This document shows, one piece after another, positions 50,948 through 61,035 of a DNA stretch of 64,000 nucleotides; position 1 is the stretch's first letter, and each line of letters starts with the position of its first letter. A model generated the notes under the pieces. The model was not told the DNA's origin. It saw nothing but the letters and a program-made list of their open reading frames with translations, and ran no database searches. Where the stretch lies: contig CAYXHM010000002.1 of assembly GCA_964464965.1 (NCBI GenBank), forward strand, positions 1 through 64,000. Direction: 5' to 3'. The DNA comes from UBA5543 sp964464965. GTDB taxonomy: Bacteria > Bacteroidota > Bacteroidia > Chitinophagales > Chitinophagaceae. The position numbers were made by a program, and so were the translations under genes.

Positions 50948-53900
50948 TTATATATGCTTCTGGTATATTCCATCTGCTTTCTCATCTCCTGCTACTATTA
51001 CATCCGTATTACGGATTTTAGACAAGTAGTTGATGTTGGGCAAAGTATGGATAGATTCCAGCACGTAGAACACCCTTTCTTTCTGATCTTTTTTCCTGAT
51101 CCTGTGGATTTCACTTTCTGGGTCTGCTACGTTTCCGAATACGATACAATCTGATGCGCAGGCTTGCTGACATGCTGTTTTAGCTTCGCCATCTTTTACA
51201 GGGCGTCCTTCTTTCTTAGCTTGCAGTTTAGCATCCTGCAGGCGCTGAACGCAGAAGCTGCACTTCTCCATCACACCACGGCTACGTACAGTTACATCCG
51301 GGTTTAACACCATACGTGTCAGGTCGCTGTTTATATCATCGCGACGGTAATCTTCGTACAGGTTATCGCCAAATGAGTCTGCACCATTCCAGTCCATCCA
51401 GTTAAAGTGACGCACTTTATAAGGACAGTTGTTCGCACAATATTTAGTACCAATACAACGGTTGTACGCCATCTGGTTCAAACCTTCTGTACTGTGGTTA
51501 GTAGCATTTACAGGACAAACGTTTTCGCAAGGCGCATTGTCGCAATGCTGGCAAAGCATAGGCTGGAAGACAGTCTGGATAGTATCAGGATCTTCCGGCA
51601 TACCGCTGAAATAACGGTCTATACGTAACCAGTGCATTTCCTGCGCCTTCAGTACGTGTGTTTTTCCTACTACAGATATATTGTTTTCGGCCTGGCAACC
51701 TATAACACAGGCGCCACAACCTATACAGCTTGTTAAGTCTATAGACATACCCCACTGGATACCCGGCTTATCGTGCACAGGGTACAGGGTACCATTTTTG
51801 CGGAAATCTTCTTCCCACTTGTCGTCACCGTGACCTGCTGCTACGTGCGCTGCTGCTGCCGCACCATGAGCTGCCTCGCCATGACCACCTGCAGGAGGGG
51901 TATTGCTGTGCGCAGCATCTTCATGCTCCCATGGCAGGTGTGTGTAGTGCTCAAGTTCAGTTTTACGCCTGTTCTCTAAGTGACCGGGATTTTTGCTGAA
52001 CTCATCAAGCGTATATTCGTGTATGATAGGACGTGCTTCATAGCTATGGTGCGTTTGCGTTATAGCTACTTCGTAAGTCTTAGCAGTTTTTTCAATTACT
52101 GCAGGAGCATGGTAGCTGAACGTGCTACCGTTAAACGACACCAACGGGTAAACGTTTTTGCCGCCTATATCATTACCCCACTTGTCTGCACCGCTGCGTG
52201 CAGCCATACCAACTTTTGCATCGCGGCCATAGCCTACTGCTACAGCTATTACATCGTTGTGCAGGCCCGGTACTACCACTATCGGCAATTCCAGTTCTTT
52301 ACCGTTAGCTTTTATTTTTATTACGCGTTTAGCGTTTACAACCTCTGTAATGCTGGTTAATTCCTCGTCCATGTCCTTCGCTGTTTTTGGCGAAACACAT
52401 GCGTAGTTATCCCAGGTAGCTTTAGTAATGGGGTCTGGCATTTCCTGTAGCCATGGGTTGTTGCTCCATGCGCCACCGTAGCCCAATGCTACAGTCTGGT
52501 AAACCACTACCTCTTTACCTTCTACTTTTTTCTGCGCCTGTATGTTGCTGATAGCGCCTGCAGTATTACCTGCATAACTGCCACCACCAATGGTCATACC
52601 ACCGGCCGGTTCTATGATACCATCCTGCAGCGCCTTGTCAAAGTTTGACTGGCCGCCCAGTTTAGCCAACCAATATTGTTTCCAATAGTCGCCATAGCTT
52701 ATTCCGGCATCAGCCCATAACAACAGGCTATCCTGGAATGCGCGTGTTTTGAACAGTGGCGCTATACCCGGCTGCATCAGGCTGAAATAACCTGTTTTAG
52801 GCTCGGCATCGCCCCAGCTTTCCAAAAAGTTATGGTCGGGAACTACGTATTTACACTGTTGTGCTGTTTCGTCCATACGGTCTGCGAAAGAAACCGTAAC
52901 AGGAACTTTTTTCAGCCCTTCAGCAAATTTTGCACTGTTGTAATAATCGTAAACGGGGTTGACACCGTGCAGCAGCACTGCGCTGACACTACCTGCATTC
53001 ATAGCATCTGTAAGCGCCACCATATCAGAATCTATACCCTGCTTATAGTTGCTGTTTACAGCCCAGTTGATGGTAGTACCATTTGCGCCTATGTGGCTGT
53101 TGATGGCGTTTACTACTAATTGTATATCAACGTTGTTTGCACCGCAAACCACTACACCATTACCTGCTTTCAGGTCGTTTGCAGCTTTTGTTATTACCTG
53201 GTTCAGTTTATCCGTACCCAGGTTTGGCTTTTCACCATTCACTACAGCGTTGTGCAATGCAACTACCACAGCACCAACGTGCGATGGCCTGCATGTAGCA
53301 CGGTAATCTGCCGCTGCGCCTGAAATAGTATGTGCAGGCTCTATATGATAGTGCCTTGACATTTTAGGATTCTTAGCACTAACCTTACGGCCCTTATTAT
53401 ATTGTTTAGAAAACTCTATCGGCGCCAGCCATGTACCCAGGAAATCTGCATCAATACTGACAATTGTCTGCGCCTTATCAAAATGATAAGATGGCAGCGC
53501 CAGTTGACCATAGCTGGCCTGGTTGGCCAACAACATAGCAGAGTACGAAATAGAATCGTACACTATATGTTTTGCGTTAGGGTATTTAGTAATGAACTTG
53601 CCTATTACGTCTTTCGTAGTAGGGCTCATTAATGATGCTGTAACGACATAAGCTTGCCCGCTACCTGCTGCAAGGCCTTCTTTCACCATACGGTCAACCG
53701 CCTCAAAAGTCACCTCTTTACCATCAGCATAAGGCTGGCGCAGGCGGGCGTTGTCGTACAGGTTAAGCACGGCAGCCTGTACCCTTGCAGAAGTGTTACC
53801 TTCTGTAATAGAAGACAGCGTGTTACCTTCCAGTTTTATAGGGCGTCCGTCGCGTGTTTTAATTACTACAGGGCAATAATCGCCGCCATCCACAAATGTT

Positions 53901-54178
53901 GATGCGTAGTAGTTAGCCACACCCGGAACTATTTCTTCAGGTTTTATAGCATATGGTATAGCCTTGCGCACGGGCATTTCGCAACTTGCGGCCAGCGTGG
54001 CAGCGGCTGTACTGAAACCTAAGAATTTCAAAAAGTCGCGGCGGGGGGTATTGGCATCAAGCAGCTTGCCACTCAGGTCGAACGGCAAATCTTCTTTGAA
54101 CTCGTTGGCTACCACCTCCTGATGAGCTGTGGTATCTTTCAGTTCTTCCAGACCCTTCCAATATTGTTTTTGACTCAT
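50948..54178 (-). CDS. actB: Alternative complex III subunit ActB, molybdopterin-oxidoreductase-like/ferredoxin fusion
   Basis: 1076 residues. A twin-arginine signal (PRRDFLKFLG, Arg46-Arg47) is embedded about 45 residues in. Residues about 100-740 form a molybdopterin-oxidoreductase-like domain that in ActB has lost its cofactor; residues 818-1011 form an FeS domain with four cysteine groups (CIGCGACVIGC, CQHCDNAPCENVC, CIGTKYCANNC, CSFC ... CQQACASDC) for 4Fe-4S and 3Fe-4S clusters. They are joined by a His/Ala/Gly-rich linker (about 745-784). ActB passes electrons from quinol at ActC to the ActA hemes. Confidence 0.97.
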   Translation of the reverse strand: MSQKQYWKGLEELKDTTAHQEVVANEFKEDLPFDLSGKLLDANTPRRDFLKFLGFSTAAATLAASCEMPVRKAIPYAIKPEEIVPGVANYYASTFVDGGDYCPVVIKTRDGRPIKLEGNTLSSITEGNTSARVQAAVLNLYDNARLRQPYADGKEVTFEAVDRMVKEGLAAGSGQAYVVTASLMSPTTKDVIGKFITKYPNAKHIVYDSISYSAMLLANQASYGQLALPSYHFDKAQTIVSIDADFLGTWLAPIEFSKQYNKGRKVSAKNPKMSRHYHIEPAHTISGAAADYRATCRPSHVGAVVVALHNAVVNGEKPNLGTDKLNQVITKAANDLKAGNGVVVCGANNVDIQLVVNAINSHIGANGTTINWAVNSNYKQGIDSDMVALTDAMNAGSVSAVLLHGVNPVYDYYNSAKFAEGLKKVPVTVSFADRMDETAQQCKYVVPDHNFLESWGDAEPKTGYFSLMQPGIAPLFKTRAFQDSLLLWADAGISYGDYWKQYWLAKLGGQSNFDKALQDGIIEPAGGMTIGGGSYAGNTAGAISNIQAQKKVEGKEVVVYQTVALGYGGAWSNNPWLQEMPDPITKATWDNYACVSPKTAKDMDEELTSITEVVNAKRVIKIKANGKELELPIVVVPGLHNDVIAVAVGYGRDAKVGMAARSGADKWGNDIGGKNVYPLVSFNGSTFSYHAPAVIEKTAKTYEVAITQTHHSYEARPIIHEYTLDEFSKNPGHLENRRKTELEHYTHLPWEHEDAAHSNTPPAGGHGEAAHGAAAAAHVAAGHGDDKWEEDFRKNGTLYPVHDKPGIQWGMSIDLTSCIGCGACVIGCQAENNISVVGKTHVLKAQEMHWLRIDRYFSGMPEDPDTIQTVFQPMLCQHCDNAPCENVCPVNATNHSTEGLNQMAYNRCIGTKYCANNCPYKVRHFNWMDWNGADSFGDNLYEDYRRDDINSDLTRMVLNPDVTVRSRGVMEKCSFCVQRLQDAKLQAKKEGRPVKDGEAKTACQQACASDCIVFGNVADPESEIHRIRKKDQKERVFYVLESIHTLPNINYLSKIRNTDVIVAGDEKADGIYQKHI

Positions 54179-54240
54179 ATTGTTCGATTCGGTATAGTTA
54201 ATCGTTTCCGAATAATTTTTATATTATAATCAAACTACAA

Positions 54241-55512
54241 TTAATAGTGGCATTTTTGACATTCAGTACCACCGATATCATTCACGGTTACGCCTGTGCG
54301 TTTGCCCGATTTGATTTCTTCGTGGTATTTCTCAAATATGCTATAATAGTTGTTATCTGCAAATTGTACTTCTGTTTCGCGGTGGCAGTTAACACACCAT
54401 CCCATAGAAAGTGATGAGAACTGGAATACCTCGTCCATTTCTTGTATACCACCGTGACAACGCTGGCAGGCAACTTTACCTACCGCTACGTGCTGAGAGT
54501 GGTTGAAATAAACGTGGTCAGGCAGGTTGTGTATCTTAACCCACTCTATCGGCTTAGCCAATATGTTGCCTTCCTGGTCGCGGTTGTAATCTTTCTTTTC
54601 GGGGTTCCAACCTGCGTATTCGTATAATTTCTGAATTTCTTTGGTGCCATCCACTTCTTTACCCTCGTGGGTAAACAACGCCTCCCCGGTGTACTCGTTG
54701 ATCTGCTTGTGGCAGTTCATACATACATTGGTAGAAGGTATCATGGCGTGCTTACTCTTTTCTGCACCGGCGTGACAGTATAAACAGTTTACCTGGTTGA
54801 TACCAGCGTGTACTTTGTGAGAATAGAATATTGGCTGCTCAGGCATGTAGTTTTGCTGACGGCCCATTTCAACAGAACCATTTACCACCCAATAACCCGC
54901 GCCGATGAACACAAGAACAGCAGCTATAGCAATGAATACTTTATTACGGTAGATGGGAACTTCTTTCTGGTTAGGTATGCCTTCCTTATCGGCAGCAACC
55001 CTGCGCAGTACATGGTTAATACGCCACAGTATCAATGTGAATACGAGCAATACTACTGTAATGATGGAATATAACCAGCTGTTGTCACCCGAAGTTTCAC
55101 CAGATGCAGTACTACCAGCAGACGCCGCTGCTACAGGAGCTTCATATGTTTCAACATAGTTGATAATGGCATCGATCTCTTCGTTGCTCAATGCAGGAAA
55201 CGGCGTCATAGCCGTCATGCCCCATTTTTTGTACACTTCGTTACCATATTTGTCGCCTGAGGCGATAACGGCAGCCGAGTTGTGTATCCAGTCGTGCAGC
55301 CACTCTTTGCTGGGTACCCGGCCTGAGACACCTTTCAGCGCAGGGCCTGTAGCATCCTTTATGGGATGATGGCAACTTGCGCAGTTAGATTGGAACAATG
55401 CTTTACCATCCGGTTGGGCATAAGCAGTGCTCATGCAAGCAAAAATTGCAACGATTATAGCGAAAGTGCTGTGAGCAATTTTCCGGAATATCGGCTTAAT
55501 TGATTCTGACAC
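54241..55512 (-). CDS. actA: Alternative complex III subunit ActA, multiheme cytochrome c, GTG start
   Basis: 423 residues with six CxxCH motifs: CASCH (44-48) in an N-terminal monoheme cytochrome c domain after the signal peptide, then beyond two membrane helices (about 146-164 and 190-210) CLYCH (243), CMNCH (264), CQRCH (349), CVNCH (373) and CQKCH (418). The last five form the classical pentaheme ActA; the first domain is an addition. The start is GTG (55510-55512), the only plausible initiator before the signal peptide. First gene of the operon; -7 box TAGTTTTG lies 46 bp upstream. Confidence 0.95.
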   Translation of the reverse strand: MSESIKPIFRKIAHSTFAIIVAIFACMSTAYAQPDGKALFQSNCASCHHPIKDATGPALKGVSGRVPSKEWLHDWIHNSAAVIASGDKYGNEVYKKWGMTAMTPFPALSNEEIDAIINYVETYEAPVAAASAGSTASGETSGDNSWLYSIITVVLLVFTLILWRINHVLRRVAADKEGIPNQKEVPIYRNKVFIAIAAVLVFIGAGYWVVNGSVEMGRQQNYMPEQPIFYSHKVHAGINQVNCLYCHAGAEKSKHAMIPSTNVCMNCHKQINEYTGEALFTHEGKEVDGTKEIQKLYEYAGWNPEKKDYNRDQEGNILAKPIEWVKIHNLPDHVYFNHSQHVAVGKVACQRCHGGIQEMDEVFQFSSLSMGWCVNCHRETEVQFADNNYYSIFEKYHEEIKSGKRTGVTVNDIGGTECQKCHY

Positions 55513-55557
55513 GTAGAGTAAGTTTGAAAATTAACGTTCCTTTTTGATAAAGTGAGG

Positions 55558-55565
55558 CAAAACTA
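55558..55565 (-). promoter_or_regulatory. Candidate -7 box of the act-cta operon (TAGTTTTG)
   Basis: TAGTTTTG on the minus strand, 46 bp before the actA start. A TTTG is present only 12 bases upstream, so the -33 element is not standard and an activator may be needed. Confidence 0.45.
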
Positions 55566-55759
55566 CAACACAATGCCCAAAGTTTATACACATTTGTTAA
55601 AAAATGTTTATCAATACTGGCGCGGGTTTCAAAGGATATTTGAATAGTGACAATGTATCATTGTCATTTTTTTGTCAGTACTAATTGACCTCATCGTTTA
55701 ACAATTTTTTAATCTATGATGACAAAAACATGTCATTATGATTACCATATATTTAATTA

Positions 55760-56545
55760 TCATATCGATCCGGTGCGGCCGCCGTCTACAGGTATGCTCA
55801 CCCCATTTATGTAAGCAGCAGCAGGGGTAGCAAGAAATGCCGCCATTGCAGCTATCTCTTCAGGTAAGCCAAAACGTCCTGCCGGTATCTCTTCCAGCAT
55901 TTCGTGAGACACGTCATCTGTACTCTGGCCGGTTTTTGCCGACTTGTTGTTGATTATAGCCTCCAGCCTTGCCGTGCCGGTTGCGCCGGGTAGTACGTTG
56001 TTTACCGTTATGCCGTATTTACCCAATTCATTCGCCAGTGTTTTTGCCCAGGAAGCCACAGCACCCCGTATCGTATTGGACACACCCAATCCTTTCAAAG
56101 GTATTTTCACTGAAGTAGATATGATATTGATGATCCGGCCGTAGCCTGCATCTTTCATGCCCTGCATGGTAAGTGTAGCCAGTATATGGTTGCATACAAG
56201 GTGCTGCTGAAAGGCAGATTCAAACTGGCTGATGGTAGCATCTGAAGCCATACCCGCAGGCGGCCCGCCGCTGTTGTTTACCAGTATATGTATGGTGTTT
56301 TCCTGCACAAAAGCGTTTACTGTTTCCCGCACCTGCTCAGGGTGTTGAAAGTCTGCCACCAGGTAGCCGTGCTGCTGCCCTTTGGCAGTATCAAGTTTTG
56401 CTACGGCGGTTTTCAATGCCTGTTCGTTGCGGGCTATCAATATGCACCTTGCCCCTAGAAGCGCCAGTTCTGTAGCTATGGCAAAACCAATACCCTGTGT
56501 GCTGCCGGCAACCAGTGCTGTTTTACCCGAAATATCTAATAACAT
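55760..56545 (-). CDS. SDR-family protein lacking the canonical Tyr/Lys
   Basis: 261 residues with a Rossmann fold: NAD(P) motif AGSTQGIG (13-20), NNSGG (90-94), and a C-terminal PAAAYINGVSIPVDGG typical of FabG-like SDRs. At the catalytic positions Ser143 is kept, but the YxxxK pair aligns with Ser156 and Arg160 (VSNTIRGAVASWAKTLANEL). A divergent SDR group with SNxxR at this place is known from my memory of Bacillus and other bacteria. It probably binds a nucleotide; its reaction is unclear. Single gene. Confidence 0.85.
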   Translation of the reverse strand: MLLDISGKTALVAGSTQGIGFAIATELALLGARCILIARNEQALKTAVAKLDTAKGQQHGYLVADFQHPEQVRETVNAFVQENTIHILVNNSGGPPAGMASDATISQFESAFQQHLVCNHILATLTMQGMKDAGYGRIINIISTSVKIPLKGLGVSNTIRGAVASWAKTLANELGKYGITVNNVLPGATGTARLEAIINNKSAKTGQSTDDVSHEMLEEIPAGRFGLPEEIAAMAAFLATPAAAYINGVSIPVDGGRTGSI

Positions 56546-56601
56546 AAGCGTAAAATGTGTGCGCTAAGATAAGTATTGTGATAAGAACTGCCTTAAGGGA
56601 T

Positions 56602-57720
56602 TTATACAGCTATCGCAACTTTCTTCCTTGTGTACAACCCCTTTATATATGTATGCAACGGGGCCTCTATTATTTTATATAAAATAATAGATATGATATT
56701 CAATATAACAAACCGGGCTAAATAAGTAACACCTAATCCGTTGAATATACCAGTATTATGAAAAACCCAATCTTGTATAAACCCTACGTGAATGAGGTAA
56801 AAGATGTAAGAGCTTTTGCCAAGGAGTATAAACAGTTTTGTACTGAGCAATCTTTTCACCTGGCTTTGTTCTGTTAGTAATCCATAAAAAAAGACACAGA
56901 TAAAGAAAGGCAGCACTGTAGAGCTAAGGATATAGTAAGGGAAATCAAAATGGGTTAATCCTATTGCAACTAAGGTGCCTATAGCGCCCGTATAAGTATA
57001 ATTGAGCCTGTAGCGCGGTGTAGTATTTGTGCCATGTTTCTTAAAAATAATAGCAAGGCGCATGCCCATATAAAATTCAAGACAGCGCCCGAAAAATGTC
57101 ATACGCATGGTAAAATCATATCCTTCAAATAATCCATAAAAATCTATAAAGCTACATACGTATATCAGCAACAATCCTATTGATATAAAAATCGCCGGTT
57201 GGATAAATAGTTTACGGTATCTCAAATAAATATAAAAAGCAAATGGGGCTGTAAGATAAAAACACTCCTCTACCGTAAGCGACCAACCCTGCCCAACGCC
57301 TGAAAATAGAAAATCTTTGAAAAAGCCACGTAACAATGTAATATTAAGAATATAGACTAGTATGCCATGCCCTGTATTACCCGCATATTGTCCATTGGCA
57401 AATGCAATAATAAAAGTACAAGTAGTCAATATGAAATACATAGGAAAAATCCTCGCAACCCTATTTAAAATATAAACTTTAAACCATGAACGTGACAATT
57501 CAAAACTATCAATATACCTATAGGTAATAAGAAAGCCGCTCAATACGAAAAACACAGCCACACCTAAAAAGAAATAGTTGAAATAATCGTGTGTATAAGC
57601 ACCTACCTTGCTGATCTCAAAGGGATTCCAGTGATGTATATATACCATAAAAGCTGCAACAGCGCGTACCCCGGTTAAAGAATTGAAATACCCCGGCTTT
57701 GTTTTAATATCAGTCATCAC
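56602..57720 (-). CDS. Acyltransferase-3 (OafA-type) membrane O-acyltransferase
   Basis: 372 residues with about ten membrane helices. The family opening FNSLTGVRAVAAFMVYIHHWNP contains the R..A...V...H pattern of the Acyl_transf_3 family; GVAVFFVLSGFLITYRY, NRVARIFPMYFILT and GQGWSLTVEECFYLTAPF are further signatures. It O-acetylates an exported sugar or lipid. The base composition looks more AT-rich than its neighbours, which could mean transfer. The YkgJ-type gene lies 20 bp upstream on the same strand. Confidence 0.92.
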   Translation of the reverse strand: MMTDIKTKPGYFNSLTGVRAVAAFMVYIHHWNPFEISKVGAYTHDYFNYFFLGVAVFFVLSGFLITYRYIDSFELSRSWFKVYILNRVARIFPMYFILTTCTFIIAFANGQYAGNTGHGILVYILNITLLRGFFKDFLFSGVGQGWSLTVEECFYLTAPFAFYIYLRYRKLFIQPAIFISIGLLLIYVCSFIDFYGLFEGYDFTMRMTFFGRCLEFYMGMRLAIIFKKHGTNTTPRYRLNYTYTGAIGTLVAIGLTHFDFPYYILSSTVLPFFICVFFYGLLTEQSQVKRLLSTKLFILLGKSSYIFYLIHVGFIQDWVFHNTGIFNGLGVTYLARFVILNIISIILYKIIEAPLHTYIKGLYTRKKVAIAV

Positions 57721-57739
57721 ATTTATTATAGAGCATTAA

Positions 57740-58240
57740 TTACCATTCGTACTCCTGCTCTACCCGCTTCCTCAGTTTGTTTACCAGGTCAAAAGTGGCA
57801 GGGCAACGGTGTACGTTGTTGGCATAGGTATCGTTGTAAAGGTGAAACGGCTTTTTATTATGGTGGGGGAAGCCTGCGCAATCGTCAGGACGTATCTCGT
57901 AAATAGTACATTTATTATCTCCACCTAAAAACTGGCATGGGGTGGATACATTCATCCAGTCACCGCCTTCATCCTTATACAGCCATTTCGTTTTGAATTC
58001 TTTGGGCGTCATGTTAAAATGAGCTGATATACGTACCAGGTCTTTCTTTGTATAGGTAGGGGTCATGGTTTTGCAGCAGTTGGCGCATTCCAGACATTGC
58101 ACATCGGCCCACACGGTAGCATCCACCTCTTTTACCAGCTTTGGCATATCCTCCGGCACTATCTTATCCAGCTTTTTAAGAAATTTTACCAGTTTATCCT
58201 TTTTTTTACCGGCCTTCTTCTCAAATTTTTTCAAATCCAT
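57740..58240 (-). CDS. YkgJ-family cysteine-cluster protein
   Basis: 166 residues from the ATG at 58240 (MDLKKFEKKAGKKKD); an ATG three codons earlier (58249) is equally possible. A basic N-terminal helix is followed by CLECANCCKTMTPTY, CQFLGGDNKCTIYEIRPDDCAGFP and HRCP, the eight or so cysteines of the YkgJ/CxxCxxCC family, thought to bind zinc or an Fe-S cluster. The function is unknown. Confidence 0.88.
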   Translation of the reverse strand: MDLKKFEKKAGKKKDKLVKFLKKLDKIVPEDMPKLVKEVDATVWADVQCLECANCCKTMTPTYTKKDLVRISAHFNMTPKEFKTKWLYKDEGGDWMNVSTPCQFLGGDNKCTIYEIRPDDCAGFPHHNKKPFHLYNDTYANNVHRCPATFDLVNKLRKRVEQEYEW

Positions 58241-58377
58241 AACGGTCATAAATATAGCGGTTTACGAATATCGTATCGTATTTTTGCGTACTTTTTTATT
58301 TCGCCCCTGCTTTAAACCGCAGGGGCTTTCAATAGTCGATAACTTTTATTGGTTATTGCTGTTATTTCAAAACTAAT

Positions 58378-61035
58378 ATGAAGCTGAAGCAGGCGGGTGT
58401 CTTTTTGTGGTTGATGTTGCTATCTGTGCACCTGTTTGCGCAAACAACAGATTCTTTGCGAACAGCAGATTCACTCATGCAAGTGGACTCGTTGAAGGCA
58501 GCCTATCCATCAATAACTCCTGATACAACAAAAAAAACCGAACCTTTTACTGCACCCCGCCCACGCTCCGGCAATTATAATGGTTATGAAATAACAGGCA
58601 AAGTTACGGATAAAGAAGATGGCCAGCCGCTACCCTACGCGCCGGTATTTTTTTCAGGCTCATCTACAGGTACACTCACAGACGATAACGGTGTGTACCT
58701 GCTACAGGTAGAAGCGTTGCCCGGCGATAGTGTAAAAGCGCAGGTAATAGGATACAAGGTAAAGGCAGTAAAAATTGATAAGAAAAAGAAAAAGGCTACT
58801 TATGACCTGGCGCTGGAGCGTTCGTCGAATTACCTGAATGAAGTAGTGATAAAGCCCGGTGAGGACCCGGCCATCACGCTGATGAAGGAAGTAATAAAAC
58901 ACAAGCCGGAAAATGACCCTGATGCACTTGATAACTATAAGTATGAAGCGTATAATAAAATAGAACTTGACCTGCTGAACTTCAAAAGAAAAACTTTTGA
59001 ACGACTGCCCGTACCTTACCTGAAACAACTGGGATTTGTATTCGACAATATGGATTCCACTTCTTACGACAGGCCTTTCCTGCCCCTGTACCTTACAGAA
59101 GCCTTGTCTGACTACTATTACCAGCGCGACCCTAAGAAAAGTAAAGAGCGGATAAAAGCTACACAGATAAAAGTAGTGACCAATAAGAATATGATGAACA
59201 GTATGTCTCAGTACCTGGGCAGGATATACTTAGCCATCAATCCCTACGACAACTATGTACCGTTTTTCGATAAGGAATTTATAAGCCCCGCAGGTAATAC
59301 TGCACTAGCTTTCTATAAATACAAAATACTGGATACACAACAGCTAAATGGTTATAATATCATCACACTATCGTTCAGGCCACAACGCAAAGGTGAAAAT
59401 TGTTTTGAGGGAACACTGAAGATTGTAGATTCTGTATATGCAATACAATATATAGGTGCAGATATGCCCACCAATGCAAATGTAAACTGGGTTAAAAAAT
59501 CGTCCTTCTACAAAGAATATACACCTCTTGGCGACTCAATGTGGTTTTGTACCAAAGAGAATATAACGGCAGAGTTAGAATTGTCTGAAGGAATGGTGCG
59601 TACGCTTGGTTTTATTGTACGTAAAACCACATCGTACAAAGACATAGTAGTAAACGACCCGCGTATAGCCGATATCGTAAACGATAAAGACTTTAAGAAA
59701 GACGTTGTTGTGGAAGACAGCGCAGCGCATGCAGGAGAAGATTTCTGGAAGAACGCCCGCCATGAGGAGTTGAGCGAAAGCGAGAAGGGTATCTACAACA
59801 TGTACGACTCGCTGGAAAATAACCTTGCATACAAAAGACTGAAAAGACTGGGTAATATATTCGTGACGGGCGGCTACAAATTTGGCCCGATAGAAATAGG
59901 CCCTTACTGGAATGCGTACAGCAATAACCAGATAGAAGGCAACCGCTTCCAGTTTACTATGGGCACCACTCCAAAACTTTTCAAGGATCTATACCTGAAC
60001 GGCTACATAGCTTATGGTGTGGGTGACAACCGGTTTAAATACTACGCCAATGCTTTCTGGCTCATTAAGCGCGCACCCAGGATGTTCATTAACATTGCCT
60101 ATACCCGCGATATAGATTATACCGTAAATTATTATGACAAGGTAGGGTTTAATAACATCATCAGTATAGCTATACGCAAAAGAGGCATACCGCTTAAGTT
60201 TGTATTTGCAGACGATGTACGTTTTGAATTTTACAACGAATTCTTTAGCGGCTTCAGCCAGCAGCTTACAGTTTACAGGAAGATATATGACCCCTATGAC
60301 CCGTTGCCTTCATCAACAGTATTCAGAGACGTAAATGGGGCACCTTCTGAAACAGTAACAGCTACAGAAGTCAACGTAAGATTGCGCTATGCATATAAAG
60401 AACGTTTCCTGAATGGCAATTATTACCGTTTTAGCATGGGTAGTAAATACCCTATTGTAGATCTGCGTATAGCCATGGGATTGAAAAACGTATTTAACAG
60501 CGATTATGATTACCAGCGTGTAACACTTACCATATCTGACAACTGGCGCATACCCCCGCTTGGCCAGTTATACCTGAATGTATTTATGGGTAAGTATTTT
60601 GGCACGCTGCCATACCCTTTGCTGGAGCAACACCCCGGTAATGAATTTTACTACTACAACAAGTACTCTTTCAACATGATGAACCAGTACGAGTTTCTTA
60701 GTGACCAGTTCATTGGTGCTAACCTGGAGCATAGCCTGGGTGGTGGCTTCCTGAAATATATACCGCTTGTAAAGAAATTAAAGTTCCGCCAGTTCTGGAC
60801 TGCTAAAGGTGTAATAGGCACACTAAGCGATGCAAACAGAGCCTATAACTTTGACAAGGGCTTTACCTTCCGCTCGCTGGAGGGTAACCCATATATAGAA
60901 GTGGGCACAGGTATTGAAAATATCTTCAAAATATTCAGGATAGATTTTGTGTGGAGGTTAACACCCAAAGCCCTGCCCAATGAAACAATGAACAGGAACT
61001 TTGGAATATTCGGCAGTATGAAGCTGGCTTTCTAA
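58378..61035 (+). CDS. DUF5686 outer-membrane protein with carboxypeptidase-regulatory-like domain
   Basis: 885 residues. Signal peptide (1-22, LLSVHLFAQ), a disordered Ser/Thr/Pro-rich stretch, then a CarboxypepD_reg-like beta domain (about 74-145: ITGKVTDKEDGQPLPYAPVFFSGSSTGTLTDDNGVYLL), and a long DUF5686 region ending in a beta-barrel with repeated aromatic strands up to the terminal GSMKLAF. Such proteins are common in Bacteroidota outer membranes; their role is unknown, perhaps in envelope biogenesis. Its stop overlaps the convergent bcp gene by four bases. Confidence 0.92.
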   Translation: MKLKQAGVFLWLMLLSVHLFAQTTDSLRTADSLMQVDSLKAAYPSITPDTTKKTEPFTAPRPRSGNYNGYEITGKVTDKEDGQPLPYAPVFFSGSSTGTLTDDNGVYLLQVEALPGDSVKAQVIGYKVKAVKIDKKKKKATYDLALERSSNYLNEVVIKPGEDPAITLMKEVIKHKPENDPDALDNYKYEAYNKIELDLLNFKRKTFERLPVPYLKQLGFVFDNMDSTSYDRPFLPLYLTEALSDYYYQRDPKKSKERIKATQIKVVTNKNMMNSMSQYLGRIYLAINPYDNYVPFFDKEFISPAGNTALAFYKYKILDTQQLNGYNIITLSFRPQRKGENCFEGTLKIVDSVYAIQYIGADMPTNANVNWVKKSSFYKEYTPLGDSMWFCTKENITAELELSEGMVRTLGFIVRKTTSYKDIVVNDPRIADIVNDKDFKKDVVVEDSAAHAGEDFWKNARHEELSESEKGIYNMYDSLENNLAYKRLKRLGNIFVTGGYKFGPIEIGPYWNAYSNNQIEGNRFQFTMGTTPKLFKDLYLNGYIAYGVGDNRFKYYANAFWLIKRAPRMFINIAYTRDIDYTVNYYDKVGFNNIISIAIRKRGIPLKFVFADDVRFEFYNEFFSGFSQQLTVYRKIYDPYDPLPSSTVFRDVNGAPSETVTATEVNVRLRYAYKERFLNGNYYRFSMGSKYPIVDLRIAMGLKNVFNSDYDYQRVTLTISDNWRIPPLGQLYLNVFMGKYFGTLPYPLLEQHPGNEFYYYNKYSFNMMNQYEFLSDQFIGANLEHSLGGGFLKYIPLVKKLKFRQFWTAKGVIGTLSDANRAYNFDKGFTFRSLEGNPYIEVGTGIENIFKIFRIDFVWRLTPKALPNETMNRNFGIFGSMKLAF

